Source of the DNA: an uncultured Ruminococcus sp.
GTDB taxonomy: Bacteria; Bacillota; Clostridia; Oscillospirales; Ruminococcaceae
Direction of reading: 5' to 3'
NCBI GenBank assembly: GCA_947174085.1
Contig: CAMWHN010000022.1
Coordinates: 1 to 15,773 of the forward strand
DNA: 15,773 nucleotides
In this document: positions 1 through 6,552 of the stretch, piece after piece
How positions within the stretch are numbered: the first letter of the stretch is position 1
How the letters are laid out: the number at the start of each line of letters is the position of its first letter
Notes under the pieces: model-generated
What the model was told of the DNA's origin: nothing
Databases searched by the model: none
The model's input: only the letters and a program-made list of their open reading frames with translations
Translations under genes and position numbers: made by a program

Positions 1-82
1 CCGTTAATTTTCATATTTTTTTTTAATCAAATTCCGGCAAGGTTTGAAAATTTAATTGCGTGGAAAATTTAGAAAAAAAAAC

Positions 83-111
83 TTGATTTTTTTTAAAATT
101 TGGCTTATAAT
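83..111 (+). promoter_or_regulatory. Candidate distal sigma-A promoter P1 of the pfl operon
   Basis: TTGATT at 83-88 and a perfect TATAAT at 106-111 are separated by 17 bases, the optimal spacing for a housekeeping promoter. Transcription would begin near 118, inside the inverted repeat at 116-143. The surrounding DNA is very AT-rich, so a chance match is possible. The proximal promoter at 255-283 matches the consensus better at its -35 box. Confidence 0.5.
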
Positions 112-115
112 AAAA

Positions 116-143
116 TTGCTAGCATAATTTTAATTGTTAGCAA
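116..143. promoter_or_regulatory. Inverted repeat at the P1 start point, possible operator
   Basis: TTGCTAGCA at 116-124 and TGTTAGCAA at 135-143 form an inverted repeat matching at 8 of 9 positions around a 10-base AT-rich centre. It begins about four bases after the -10 box of P1, where a repressor site would block transcription. Its half site partly resembles the TTGTTA half of redox-sensing Rex operators, but the arms run in the wrong arrangement for that. The regulator is not identifiable. Confidence 0.4.
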
Positions 144-254
144 AACAAACAAGTGAAAATAGATATAATTTACAAAAAAATATTATAATTTTTTTATTTG
201 TTATATATTTTTCATAAATGTTAAAAATTTATAATACTCATGATTGACAAAACC

Positions 255-283
255 TTGACAAAGTTTTAAAAAAGTAGTATGAT
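255..283 (+). promoter_or_regulatory. Main sigma-A promoter P2 of the pfl operon
   Basis: TTGACA at 255-260, a 17-base spacer and TATGAT at 278-283 give a near-consensus promoter with a start point around 290. A second TTGACA lies just upstream at 244-249, so the motif TTGACAAA is directly repeated at 11-base spacing. A start near 290 leaves an untranslated leader of about 45 bases before the ATG at 335 and makes the upstream ATG at 299 an unlikely start. Confidence 0.8.
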
Positions 284-334
284 TAGAATAAACAACGAAT
301 GCATAAGCATTCTCTGGAAAGGAAGATGTCATTT

Positions 335-2422
335 ATGTTCAAAAACTTTGCGCCTGAATGGGACGGATTCGAGGCAGGCAGATGGAGCAATACATCTGTT
401 AATGTCCGTGATTTTATCCAGAAAAATTATACTCCCTATGACGGAGATGAAAGTTTTCTGGAAGGACCTACCGAAGCAACAACAAAACTTTGGGAACAAG
501 TCATGGAATTATCCCGTCAGGAACGTGAGGCAGGCGGTGTTCTGGATATGGACACCAAAATTATTTCTACTATCACATCTCATGGAGCTGGCTATTTAAA
601 TAAAGATTTAGAGAAAATTGTTGGTTTCCAGACAGATAAGCCGTTTAAACGTGCGTTACAGCCATTTGGTGGGATTCGTATGGCACAGACAGCTTGCAAG
701 GCTTATGGCTATGAAGTTGACAAAGACGTTGTAGAAATTTTTACAAAATATAGAAAAACTCATAATCAAGGCGTTTTTGATGCCTATACACCGGAAATGC
801 GTCTTGCAAGAAAATCAGCAATTTTAACTGGTTTGCCTGATGCTTACGGCAGAGGTCGTATTATTGGCGATTATAGACGTGTTGCATTATATGGCATTGA
901 TATGCTAATTCAAGACAAAGAACACCAGAAAGAAACGCATTTTGTGCGTATGACTTCTAAAAATATTCGTTTGCGTGAAGAATTATCTGAACAAATTAAT
1001 GCCTTAAAAGAATTAAAACAACTTGGCGAAATTTATGGCTTTGATTTGTCAAGACCTGCAAAAAATGCACAAGAAGCTGTACAATGGTTATATTTTGGCT
1101 ATCTTGCCGCTGTAAAAGAACAAAACGGCGCAGCCATGTCTTTAGGACGTACGTCAACATTTTTAGATATTTATATTCAGCGTGATTTAGAAAAAGGATT
1201 TATTACAGAATCTGAAGCACAGGAATTAATTGACCATTTTATTATGAAATTAAGACTTGTGAAATTCGCAAGAACACCAGAATATAATGCTTTATTCTCT
1301 GGTGATCCAACTTGGGTAACAGAATCTATTGGCGGTGTTTCTGTAGATGGGCAACACATGGTAACAAAAAATTCATTCCGGTATTTAAATACACTAAATA
1401 ATTTAGGAACTGCGCCAGAACCAAATATGACAATTCTTTGGTCTGTAAAACTGCCACAGAATTTCAAGCGTTTTTGTGCAAAAATGTCTATTAAATCCAG
1501 TTCGATTCAGTACGAAAATGATGACCTGATGCGAGTAACACACGGCGATGACTATGCAATTGCATGCTGTGTATCTTCTATGAGAATCGGCAAAGAAATG
1601 CAATTTTTCGGCGCAAGAGCAAATTTAGCAAAATGCTTGTTATATGCAATTAACGGCGGTATTGACGAAGTTATGAAAATTCAAGTAGGACCTAAATATA
1701 GACCTGTAGAGGGTGAATATTTAGACTATGATGATGTCATGGAAAAATATGACGAAATGATGGAATGGCTAGCCGGTCTGTATGTCAATACTTTGAATGT
1801 AATTCATTTTATGCATGATAAATATAGCTATGAACGTATACAAATGGCTTTGCATGACCGTGATGTCAAGAGATATTTTGCGACAGGGATTGCAGGTTTA
1901 TCTGTTGTAGCGGATTCTTTGAGTGCGATTAAATATGCAAAAGTAAAATGCATTCGTGATGAACAAGGCATTGTCGTAGACTATGAAGTTGAAGGCGATT
2001 TTCCGAAATATGGAAACGATGATGACAGAGTAGACCAAATTGCAGTGGAAATTGTTAGAAAATTCATGGATAAAATCAGAAAACATCACACTTACCGTGA
2101 CGGTGTGCCGACAATGTCTATTTTAACAATTACTTCTAATGTTGTTTATGGCAAGAAAACAGGTAATACACCAGACGGCAGAAAGCATGGTGTTCCGCTT
2201 GCACCGGGTGCAAATCCAATGCATGGCAGAGATACACACGGTGCTGTTGCTTCTTTGAGTTCTGTTTCTAAGCTTCCGTTCCGTCATGCACAAGACGGCA
2301 TTTCTAATACGTTTTCTATTATTCCAGATGCACTGGGCAAAAATACAAAAATTTTCGCTGGTGATTTAGATATTGATAGATTAACACAGGAGGCACTAGA
2401 TGAAGAATCCGAGCAAGAATAA
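335..2422 (+). CDS. pflB: Pyruvate formate-lyase catalytic core lacking the C-terminal glycyl-radical domain
   Basis: This is the core of formate C-acetyltransferase, which converts pyruvate and CoA to acetyl-CoA and formate in the cytoplasm under anaerobic conditions. The N-terminus (residues 1-160) carries the family block with VNVRDFIQKNYTPY, and GLPDAYGRGRIIGDYRRVALYG follows. The active-site cysteines are adjacent at Cys411-Cys412 (ACCVSSM), equivalent to E. coli Cys418/419. The end of the core (TPDGRKHG, ANPMHGRD, GISNTFSII) is intact, but the protein stops after a short acidic tail. The RVSGYAV radical segment of ordinary PFL (about 750 aa) is therefore absent and is encoded separately at 2675-2923. 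I chose ATG 335 because AAGGA at 319-323 is well placed for it. ATG 326 is too close to that site, and ATG 299 has no ribosome site. Confidence 0.93.
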   Translation: MFKNFAPEWDGFEAGRWSNTSVNVRDFIQKNYTPYDGDESFLEGPTEATTKLWEQVMELSRQEREAGGVLDMDTKIISTITSHGAGYLNKDLEKIVGFQTDKPFKRALQPFGGIRMAQTACKAYGYEVDKDVVEIFTKYRKTHNQGVFDAYTPEMRLARKSAILTGLPDAYGRGRIIGDYRRVALYGIDMLIQDKEHQKETHFVRMTSKNIRLREELSEQINALKELKQLGEIYGFDLSRPAKNAQEAVQWLYFGYLAAVKEQNGAAMSLGRTSTFLDIYIQRDLEKGFITESEAQELIDHFIMKLRLVKFARTPEYNALFSGDPTWVTESIGGVSVDGQHMVTKNSFRYLNTLNNLGTAPEPNMTILWSVKLPQNFKRFCAKMSIKSSSIQYENDDLMRVTHGDDYAIACCVSSMRIGKEMQFFGARANLAKCLLYAINGGIDEVMKIQVGPKYRPVEGEYLDYDDVMEKYDEMMEWLAGLYVNTLNVIHFMHDKYSYERIQMALHDRDVKRYFATGIAGLSVVADSLSAIKYAKVKCIRDEQGIVVDYEVEGDFPKYGNDDDRVDQIAVEIVRKFMDKIRKHHTYRDGVPTMSILTITSNVVYGKKTGNTPDGRKHGVPLAPGANPMHGRDTHGAVASLSSVSKLPFRHAQDGISNTFSIIPDALGKNTKIFAGDLDIDRLTQEALDEESEQE

Positions 2423-2621
2423 TTCTGACTTGAATCAGCAAGCAGATGAAATTGTAGCATTATTAGACAGTTTAGTTAATTCCGGTAGTCAGCATATTAA
2501 TTTAAATATCGGTGAGGAAACAAAAATACAAACTGTTAATAGTACAGATTGTTCTAATAAATTAGGTGCTTGTGCAATTCCTAATTTTGAAGACAATGAA
2601 AATGATGAAGAAGATTTTTAA
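2400..2621 (+). CDS. Small acidic protein resembling the first part of a glycyl-radical domain, no radical glycine
   Basis: This 73-aa protein starts inside the end of the PFL core gene, overlapping it by 23 bases in the +1 frame, with an ideal ribosome site (AGGAGG 2388-2393, six bases before ATG). Residues 12-37 (NQQADEIVALLDSLVNSGSQHINLNI) line up with the start of the 82-aa downstream protein (NEQQVDNLVELLDGYVQKGGHHLNVNV). Past that point the similarity ends: there is no PEKYPQL or RVSGYAV segment, so it cannot carry the radical. The tail is strongly acidic (ENDEEDF) and the middle contains two cysteines. I infer a truncated, diverged duplicate of the radical domain, perhaps a docking or holding subunit. 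Its function is not known to me. Confidence 0.78.
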   Translation: MKNPSKNNSDLNQQADEIVALLDSLVNSGSQHINLNIGEETKIQTVNSTDCSNKLGACAIPNFEDNENDEEDF

Positions 2622-2674
2622 TTTTTAGAAATAAAATTTAAAAATAAAATAAATACAGAGGAGGATTTTTTTCT

Positions 2675-2923
2675 ATGACAATGGCAACAAATGAACAGCA
2701 AGTTGATAATTTAGTAGAATTACTTGATGGCTATGTACAGAAAGGCGGACATCATTTGAATGTGAATGTTTTCACAAAAGAAACACTTCTGGACGCACAG
2801 GCACACCCTGAAAAATATCCGCAATTAACGGTTAGAGTTTCCGGCTATGCTGTGAATTTTATCAAGCTGACGAAAGAACAGCAAGATGATATTATCTCCA
2901 GAACATTTCATGAAAAAATTTAA
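2675..2923 (+). CDS. grcA: Autonomous glycyl-radical subunit (GrcA/YfiD-like), C-terminal half of a split PFL
   Basis: This 82-aa protein is the C-terminal domain of PFL as a separate polypeptide. It contains GGHHLNVNV (residues 24-32), PEKYPQL and the radical loop RVSGYAV with Gly57, 25 residues from the end, as in E. coli PFL (Gly734). In characterised PFLs this glycine carries the stable radical that activates the paired cysteines. In E. coli, YfiD/GrcA is a spare part that repairs oxygen-cleaved PFL. Here the adjacent core lacks its own radical domain, so this protein is probably an obligatory subunit. AGGAGG at 2659-2664 lies 10 bases before the ATG. The activase gene follows after a hairpin. 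The gene symbol is by similarity only. Confidence 0.92.
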   Translation: MTMATNEQQVDNLVELLDGYVQKGGHHLNVNVFTKETLLDAQAHPEKYPQLTVRVSGYAVNFIKLTKEQQDDIISRTFHEKI

Positions 2924-2943
2924 AAAATAAAAATTTTATGCAA

Positions 2944-2972
2944 AAATTGTCCAGTTCATGACTGGACAATTT
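2944..2972 (+). promoter_or_regulatory. Strong intercistronic hairpin between glycyl-radical subunit and activase genes
   Basis: A perfect 12-bp stem (AAATTGTCCAGT 2944-2955 with ACTGGACAATTT 2961-2972) closes a five-base loop. No U-run of terminator type follows; the activase ribosome site begins eight bases later. It is more likely an mRNA-stabilising or partial-attenuation element that keeps the radical subunit in excess of the activase than a true terminator. Being near-palindromic, it could alternatively be a DNA-binding site. Confidence 0.65.
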
Positions 2973-2992
2973 GCATATTAGGAGGATTTTTT

Positions 2993-3745
2993 ATGCAGGG
3001 TTATATACACTCAATAGATTCATTTGGAACAGTTGATGGTCCGGGGGTAAGATTTGTAATTTTCTTTCAGGGTTGTCCTATGCGGTGTTTATATTGCCAT
3101 AATCCTGACACTTGGACAGCGAATCAAAATAAACGCATGTCTACAGAAGAATTATTAAATATTTATAATCATAACAAAGCATTTTATCAAAACGGCGGTA
3201 TAACAGCAACCGGCGGTGAACCTATGTTACAATTAGATTTCTTAACAGAATTATTCACAAAAGCCAAACAAAAAAATATTCACACTTGCTTAGATACTTC
3301 AGGCATTTGTTTTAATCCAGAAAAACCAGAATTAATTCATGATTTACTTGCTGTTACAGATTTAATTATGCTAGATATTAAGCATATTGATGATAATAAG
3401 CACAAGGCTTTAACAGGACATTCTAATCAAAATATTTTAGCCTTTGCCGAATATATCAGCAATCAAAAAAATATTCCTGTCTGGATTCGTCATGTAATTT
3501 TACCTGACTGGACAGATAATCCAGATGAACAATTAGAATTAGGCTGGTTTATTGGCGGATTAAAAACACTAAAAGCATTAGACTGTCTGCCATATCATGA
3601 TATGGGAAAACAAAAATACCAACAATTAGGCATGACTTATGCATTAGAAAATACAAAACCTGTTTCACAAGAAACGGCTTTACAAGCCAAGCAACAAATT
3701 CTAAAAGGCATAAAAAAGCGATTGCTTGCTGATTATAAAAAATAA
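2993..3745 (+). CDS. pflA: Pyruvate formate-lyase activating enzyme (radical SAM)
   Basis: PFL activase uses a [4Fe-4S] cluster and S-adenosylmethionine to abstract a hydrogen from the PFL radical glycine. The cluster motif is C28-x3-C32-x2-C35 (CPMRCLYC), preceded by the typical FGTVDGPGVR start and followed by the SAM-contacting TGGEP. At 250 aa it has normal family length and looks intact. AGGAGG at 2980-2985 gives a clear start. It is last in the operon, after the core, the small acidic protein and the radical subunit. Its substrate here should be Gly57 of the free-standing 82-aa subunit rather than a domain within the core. Confidence 0.96.
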   Translation: MQGYIHSIDSFGTVDGPGVRFVIFFQGCPMRCLYCHNPDTWTANQNKRMSTEELLNIYNHNKAFYQNGGITATGGEPMLQLDFLTELFTKAKQKNIHTCLDTSGICFNPEKPELIHDLLAVTDLIMLDIKHIDDNKHKALTGHSNQNILAFAEYISNQKNIPVWIRHVILPDWTDNPDEQLELGWFIGGLKTLKALDCLPYHDMGKQKYQQLGMTYALENTKPVSQETALQAKQQILKGIKKRLLADYKK

Positions 3746-3783
3746 TAAATTATCTTATTTTTCAGCATAGTAATTCTAACATC

Positions 3784-3816
3784 AAAAAACGTTTCTCAAA
3801 AAGAGAAACGTTTTTT
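3784..3816. terminator. Bidirectional intrinsic terminator between pflA and HU genes
   Basis: A 14-bp stem (3784-3797 with 3803-3816, core ACGTTTCTC/GAGAAACGT) closes a five-base A loop. A-rich and T-rich flanks on the two sides give a U-run on either strand. It sits between two convergent genes and should end the pfl operon on the + strand and the HU transcript on the - strand. Confidence 0.9.
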
Positions 3817-3821
3817 TAAAA

Positions 3822-4097
3822 TTACTTGTTGACAGCTTCTTTCAGGTTCTTACCTGCTTTAAAAGCCGGTGCTTTGCAAGCCGGAACATCTTGCAATTCA
3901 TGTGTACGAGGATTTTTGCATTTTTTAGCTGCACGTTCACGCACTTCAAATACACCAAATCCCGTTAATGTTACTTTGTCGCCTGCAACTAACGCATCTT
4001 TAATGCTTTCTAATACAGCGTCAACACAAATGCCTGCATCTTTTTTAGATTTGCCAGTTTTTTCAGCAACAGCTTGAATCAGGTCTACTTTTTTCAT
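3822..4097 (-). CDS. HU-family histone-like DNA-binding protein
   Basis: HU is the dimeric nucleoid protein that bends and compacts DNA. The 91-aa product has normal length, the N-terminal KKVDLIQAVAEKTG helices, the central TLTGFGVFEVRERAAKK saddle and the arm-tip KNPRT, with the DNA-intercalating proline at residue 63. It carries three cysteines (24, 60, 74); two lie in the DNA-binding arm where Gly and Ser are more usual. GGAGG (complement of 4105-4109) precedes the start. It follows the trp operon in the same direction but has its own perfect promoter, so it is probably a separate unit. Confidence 0.95.
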   Translation of the reverse strand: MKKVDLIQAVAEKTGKSKKDAGICVDAVLESIKDALVAGDKVTLTGFGVFEVRERAAKKCKNPRTHELQDVPACKAPAFKAGKNLKEAVNK

Positions 4098-4129
4098 AAT
4101 ATTTCCTCCATTGTTCTTAATATAATTTC

Positions 4130-4158
4130 ATTATAAACTATTCATAGCGATTTGTCAA
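4130..4158 (-). promoter_or_regulatory. Consensus sigma-A promoter of the HU gene
   Basis: On the - strand, TTGACA (complement of 4153-4158), a 17-base spacer and TATAAT (complement of 4130-4135) match the housekeeping consensus exactly. The start point would be near 4123, about 25 bases upstream of the HU start codon. Confidence 0.88.
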
Positions 4159-4205
4159 GTTTTTTTCTAAAAATCGGTGTTTCTATAAAAATTCATGCAA
4201 ATTCT

Positions 4206-4239
4206 GGTTTAATTTTGGCTAATATATGAAAATTAAGCC
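4206..4239 (-). terminator. Hairpin across the trpA stop codon, possible weak 3' end of the trp operon
   Basis: 4206-4216 and 4229-4239 form a stem pairing at 10 of 11 positions around a 12-base loop. It overlaps the trpA stop codon. No strong U-run follows on the - strand, so it may stabilise the message or end only part of the transcripts, allowing some read-through into HU. No better trp terminator is visible before the HU promoter. Confidence 0.35.
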
Positions 4240-5030
4240 TTGTCAAGTCCTTGTCTAAGCTCTTGACAGATCTTAATAATTTCAGGTACAGCTTCTTGTC
4301 CAAATTCACCGACTTTATTTACAATTGCACTGCCAACAATTACACCGTCACAATATCCACCCATTTTTTGAGCTGTTTCGCCGTCACGAATCCCAAAACC
4401 TACACAATAAGGAATTTTTGCAGAGCTTGCAATTTCACCAAAAAAGGCATTAAAATCCGTATCAAAATGACTTCTCATACCTGTTACACCAACAGAAGAA
4501 ACGCAATATAAAAAGCCCTGTGCTTTGGAAGCAATTTTTGCAATTCTGCCTGTAGAAGCTGGTGTCACGAGACTAATATTATAAATATTATTTTTTTCTG
4601 ACGCTTCTTGAAATTCGTCATGTTCTTCAAAAGGCAAATCTGGTACAATGACACCATCAATGCCAACTTCACGGCATTTTTCAAAAAAATAATCTGTTCC
4701 TGTTCTGAAAATCGTATTTGCATATAACATTAATAATAATGGCATATTAGTCTGCGTTCTTAATTTTTTTACCAGTTCAAATACGCCTTTTAATGTCGTG
4801 TGATAATCTCTGATTGCACGTAAACTAGCTTCTTGAATTACTTTTCCTTCTGCAATCGGGTCTGAAAACGGTACACCAATTTCAATTATATCTGCACCGT
4901 TTTGATTCATTGCTAAAATAGCTTGTTCTGTCAAATCAAAGCCACCATCACCAGCAGCAATATAAGTAATTAAAGCTTTTTTATTTTCAGCCTTAAGCTG
5001 TGCAAATTTTTCATCAATTCTATTAAGCAT
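4233..5030 (-). CDS. trpA: Tryptophan synthase alpha subunit
   Basis: TrpA cleaves indole-3-glycerol phosphate to indole, which channels to TrpB. The 265-aa product has the normal length and the EIGVPFSDP block with catalytic Glu50. The second acid, Asp60 in the E. coli and Salmonella enzymes (ADGP), is Glu61 here within PIAEGK. I recall Glu at this place in other clostridial TrpA proteins, so it is probably functional; the following Lys in place of Pro is less usual. The phosphate-binding VSSVGVTG, GFGI and GVIVGSAIV are present. The gene overlaps trpB by eight bases and is last in the trp operon. Confidence 0.96.
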   Translation of the reverse strand: MLNRIDEKFAQLKAENKKALITYIAAGDGGFDLTEQAILAMNQNGADIIEIGVPFSDPIAEGKVIQEASLRAIRDYHTTLKGVFELVKKLRTQTNMPLLLMLYANTIFRTGTDYFFEKCREVGIDGVIVPDLPFEEHDEFQEASEKNNIYNISLVTPASTGRIAKIASKAQGFLYCVSSVGVTGMRSHFDTDFNAFFGEIASSAKIPYCVGFGIRDGETAQKMGGYCDGVIVGSAIVNKVGEFGQEAVPEIIKICQELRQGLDKA

Positions 5031-6210
5031 TTAAATTCACTCCTCTGTATCTTGCAATTTGCTGTACATCTTTATCGCCACGTCCAGAAAGATTAATAAT
5101 CATAATTTGGTCTGGGCGCATAGTAGGTGCAATTTTTCTGGCTGCCGCAACCGCATGTGCAGACTCTACAGCCGGAATAATGCCCTCTATTTTAGAAAGA
5201 TATTCAAATGCCTGTACAGCTTCTTCATCTGTAATGCTAATATAATCCGCACGACCTGTTTCATGCAAATATGCATGTTCTGGACCTATCCCCGGATAAT
5301 CCAAACCGGCTGAAATAGAATAAACAGGTGCAATTTGTCCTTCTTCGTTCTGTAAAAATACAGACTTCATACCGTGGAAAATACCTAAATCGCCTTTTGA
5401 TAAAGTTGCTGCATGTTCTGGTGTATCAATGCCACGACCGCCGGCTTCTGCGCCGACAAGTCTAACACTTGTATCAGGAATAAAATCATAGAAAATTCCC
5501 ATTGCATTAGAACCACCGCCAACACAGGCAACTACACAATCCGGCAATTTTCCCTCTGCTTCGAAAATTTGCTTTTTCGCTTCTTCACCAATAATTTTCT
5601 GAAAATCACGCACCATTGTTGGATACGGGTGAGGTCCCATAACTGAACCAATACAATAAAAAGTTGTTGCAATATTTGTTGCCCAATCACGCATAGCTTC
5701 ATTAATGGCATCTTTCAGAGTTGCTGTGCCGGAATCAACACCAGTTACTTTTGCGCCTAACAGCTCCATTCTATACACATTCAAAGCTTGACGTTCCATG
5801 TCTTCACGTCCCATATAAACTTCACATTCCATATTAAAATATGCACAAATAGTCGCTGTTGCAACGCCATGCTGTCCTGCACCTGTTTCTGCAATGACAC
5901 GTTTCTTGCCCATATGTTTCGCAAGTAAAACCTGTCCTAATGCATTATTAATTTTATGCGAGCCTGTATGATTTAAATCTTCACGCTTAATATAAATTTT
6001 CGCACCGCCTAAATCTTTTGTCATTTTTTCAGCGTAATATAACAATGACGGACGAAATGCATAATTTCTATATAAATCATGCAATTCAGCTAGAAATACA
6101 GGGTCATTTTTATATTTATCATAAGCCTCCTGCAATTCTGAAACAGCGTTCATTACAGTTTCAGGGACATACTGTCCGCCAAAATTGCCAAATCTTCCGA
6201 TTTTACCCAT
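5023..6210 (-). CDS. trpB: Tryptophan synthase beta subunit
   Basis: TrpB is the PLP enzyme that condenses indole with serine to give tryptophan in an alpha2-beta2 complex with TrpA. The 395-aa product has the PLP lysine Lys86 in HTGSHKINNALGQ, the ETGAGQHGVATA segment with the catalytic glutamate, and the phosphate-cradle GGGSNAMG. These are standard TrpB1 features, and adjacency to trpA supports a channelling complex. A purine-rich AGAAGGA site precedes ATG. It lies 24 bases after the cupin gene. Nothing appears broken. Confidence 0.97.
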   Translation of the reverse strand: MGKIGRFGNFGGQYVPETVMNAVSELQEAYDKYKNDPVFLAELHDLYRNYAFRPSLLYYAEKMTKDLGGAKIYIKREDLNHTGSHKINNALGQVLLAKHMGKKRVIAETGAGQHGVATATICAYFNMECEVYMGREDMERQALNVYRMELLGAKVTGVDSGTATLKDAINEAMRDWATNIATTFYCIGSVMGPHPYPTMVRDFQKIIGEEAKKQIFEAEGKLPDCVVACVGGGSNAMGIFYDFIPDTSVRLVGAEAGGRGIDTPEHAATLSKGDLGIFHGMKSVFLQNEEGQIAPVYSISAGLDYPGIGPEHAYLHETGRADYISITDEEAVQAFEYLSKIEGIIPAVESAHAVAAARKIAPTMRPDQIMIINLSGRGDKDVQQIARYRGVNLNA

Positions 6211-6234
6211 AAAAATCCTTCTTTCTGATTTTAT

Positions 6235-6552
6235 TTATTCAGGCATTATAGTAATGCCAATCATAACTGTTAATTGTTCTGCATGATTCCAAACAGAATG
6301 TGGAATACTTCCATTTACTAGATAACTTTCATTTTTTCTAAGAATAATACTTTTATCATCAAGTTTAATTTCCGCTTCACCCTCTGTAACAATAAATAAA
6401 TGATTGTGTACATGTGTATGATTTTGCAAAGGACCTCCGCCATTTTGTTCCAAATAGGCAATAGAACAATCTAACATATTGCCTTTGTCATATAATTTCT
6501 GTGCCAAAAAATGCACATGTTCGGGAGGTGTAAAAAGCTTGTTATTCTGCAT
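6235..6552 (-). CDS. Small single-domain cupin inserted in the trp operon
   Basis: The 105-aa product is a one-domain cupin. Motif 1 is the HTHVHNHLFIVTEGEAEI stretch, with several histidines and a glutamate able to bind a metal. Motif 2 is weaker, NGSIPHSVWN. There is no signal peptide. It overlaps the end of trpF by 11 bases, has its own AAGGAG ribosome site and is followed closely by trpB, so it is co-transcribed and probably translationally coupled with tryptophan genes. No cupin is a standard member of the tryptophan pathway, and I cannot assign a reaction. Ligand sensing, an isomerase-like role or a protective role are guesses. The fold call is firm; the function is unknown. Confidence 0.85.
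   Translation of the reverse strand: MQNNKLFTPPEHVHFLAQKLYDKGNMLDCSIAYLEQNGGGPLQNHTHVHNHLFIVTEGEAEIKLDDKSIILRKNESYLVNGSIPHSVWNHAEQLTVMIGITIMPE

Larger units (their letters stand above)
1..254. other. AT-rich intergenic stretch upstream of the pfl operon
   Basis: No gene is supported here. The region holds the candidate promoter at 83-111, the inverted repeat at 116-143, and long A and T runs. A - strand ATG at 12-14 could be the start of a divergent gene leaving the window, but it has no ribosome site and only four codons are visible. Confidence 0.6.

Noticed and set aside
1..14. Divergent gene starting at a - strand ATG (12-14)
   Set aside because: Only four codons are visible and no ribosome site precedes them.
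116..220. Rex (NADH-sensing) operator
   Set aside because: TTGTTA-type half sites occur at 134-139 and near 199, but no inverted TTGTTA/TAACAA pair with proper spacing is present.
299..334. Longer start of the PFL core at ATG 299 or 326
   Set aside because: ATG 299 has no ribosome site and lies only about nine bases from the predicted transcription start; ATG 326 is too close to the AAGGA site. The conserved protein begins near MFKNFAPEW at 335.
279..599. 106-aa + strand reading frame overlapping the start of the PFL core
   Set aside because: It is in another frame of the clearly conserved PFL N-terminus, has no ribosome site and begins inside the promoter -10 box.
2380..2680. Sequencing frameshift explaining the split PFL
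   Set aside because: The radical domain is in the same frame as the core but separated by stops, a 73-aa second gene with its own AGGAGG, an intergenic stretch and another AGGAGG. A single indel cannot restore a normal PFL.
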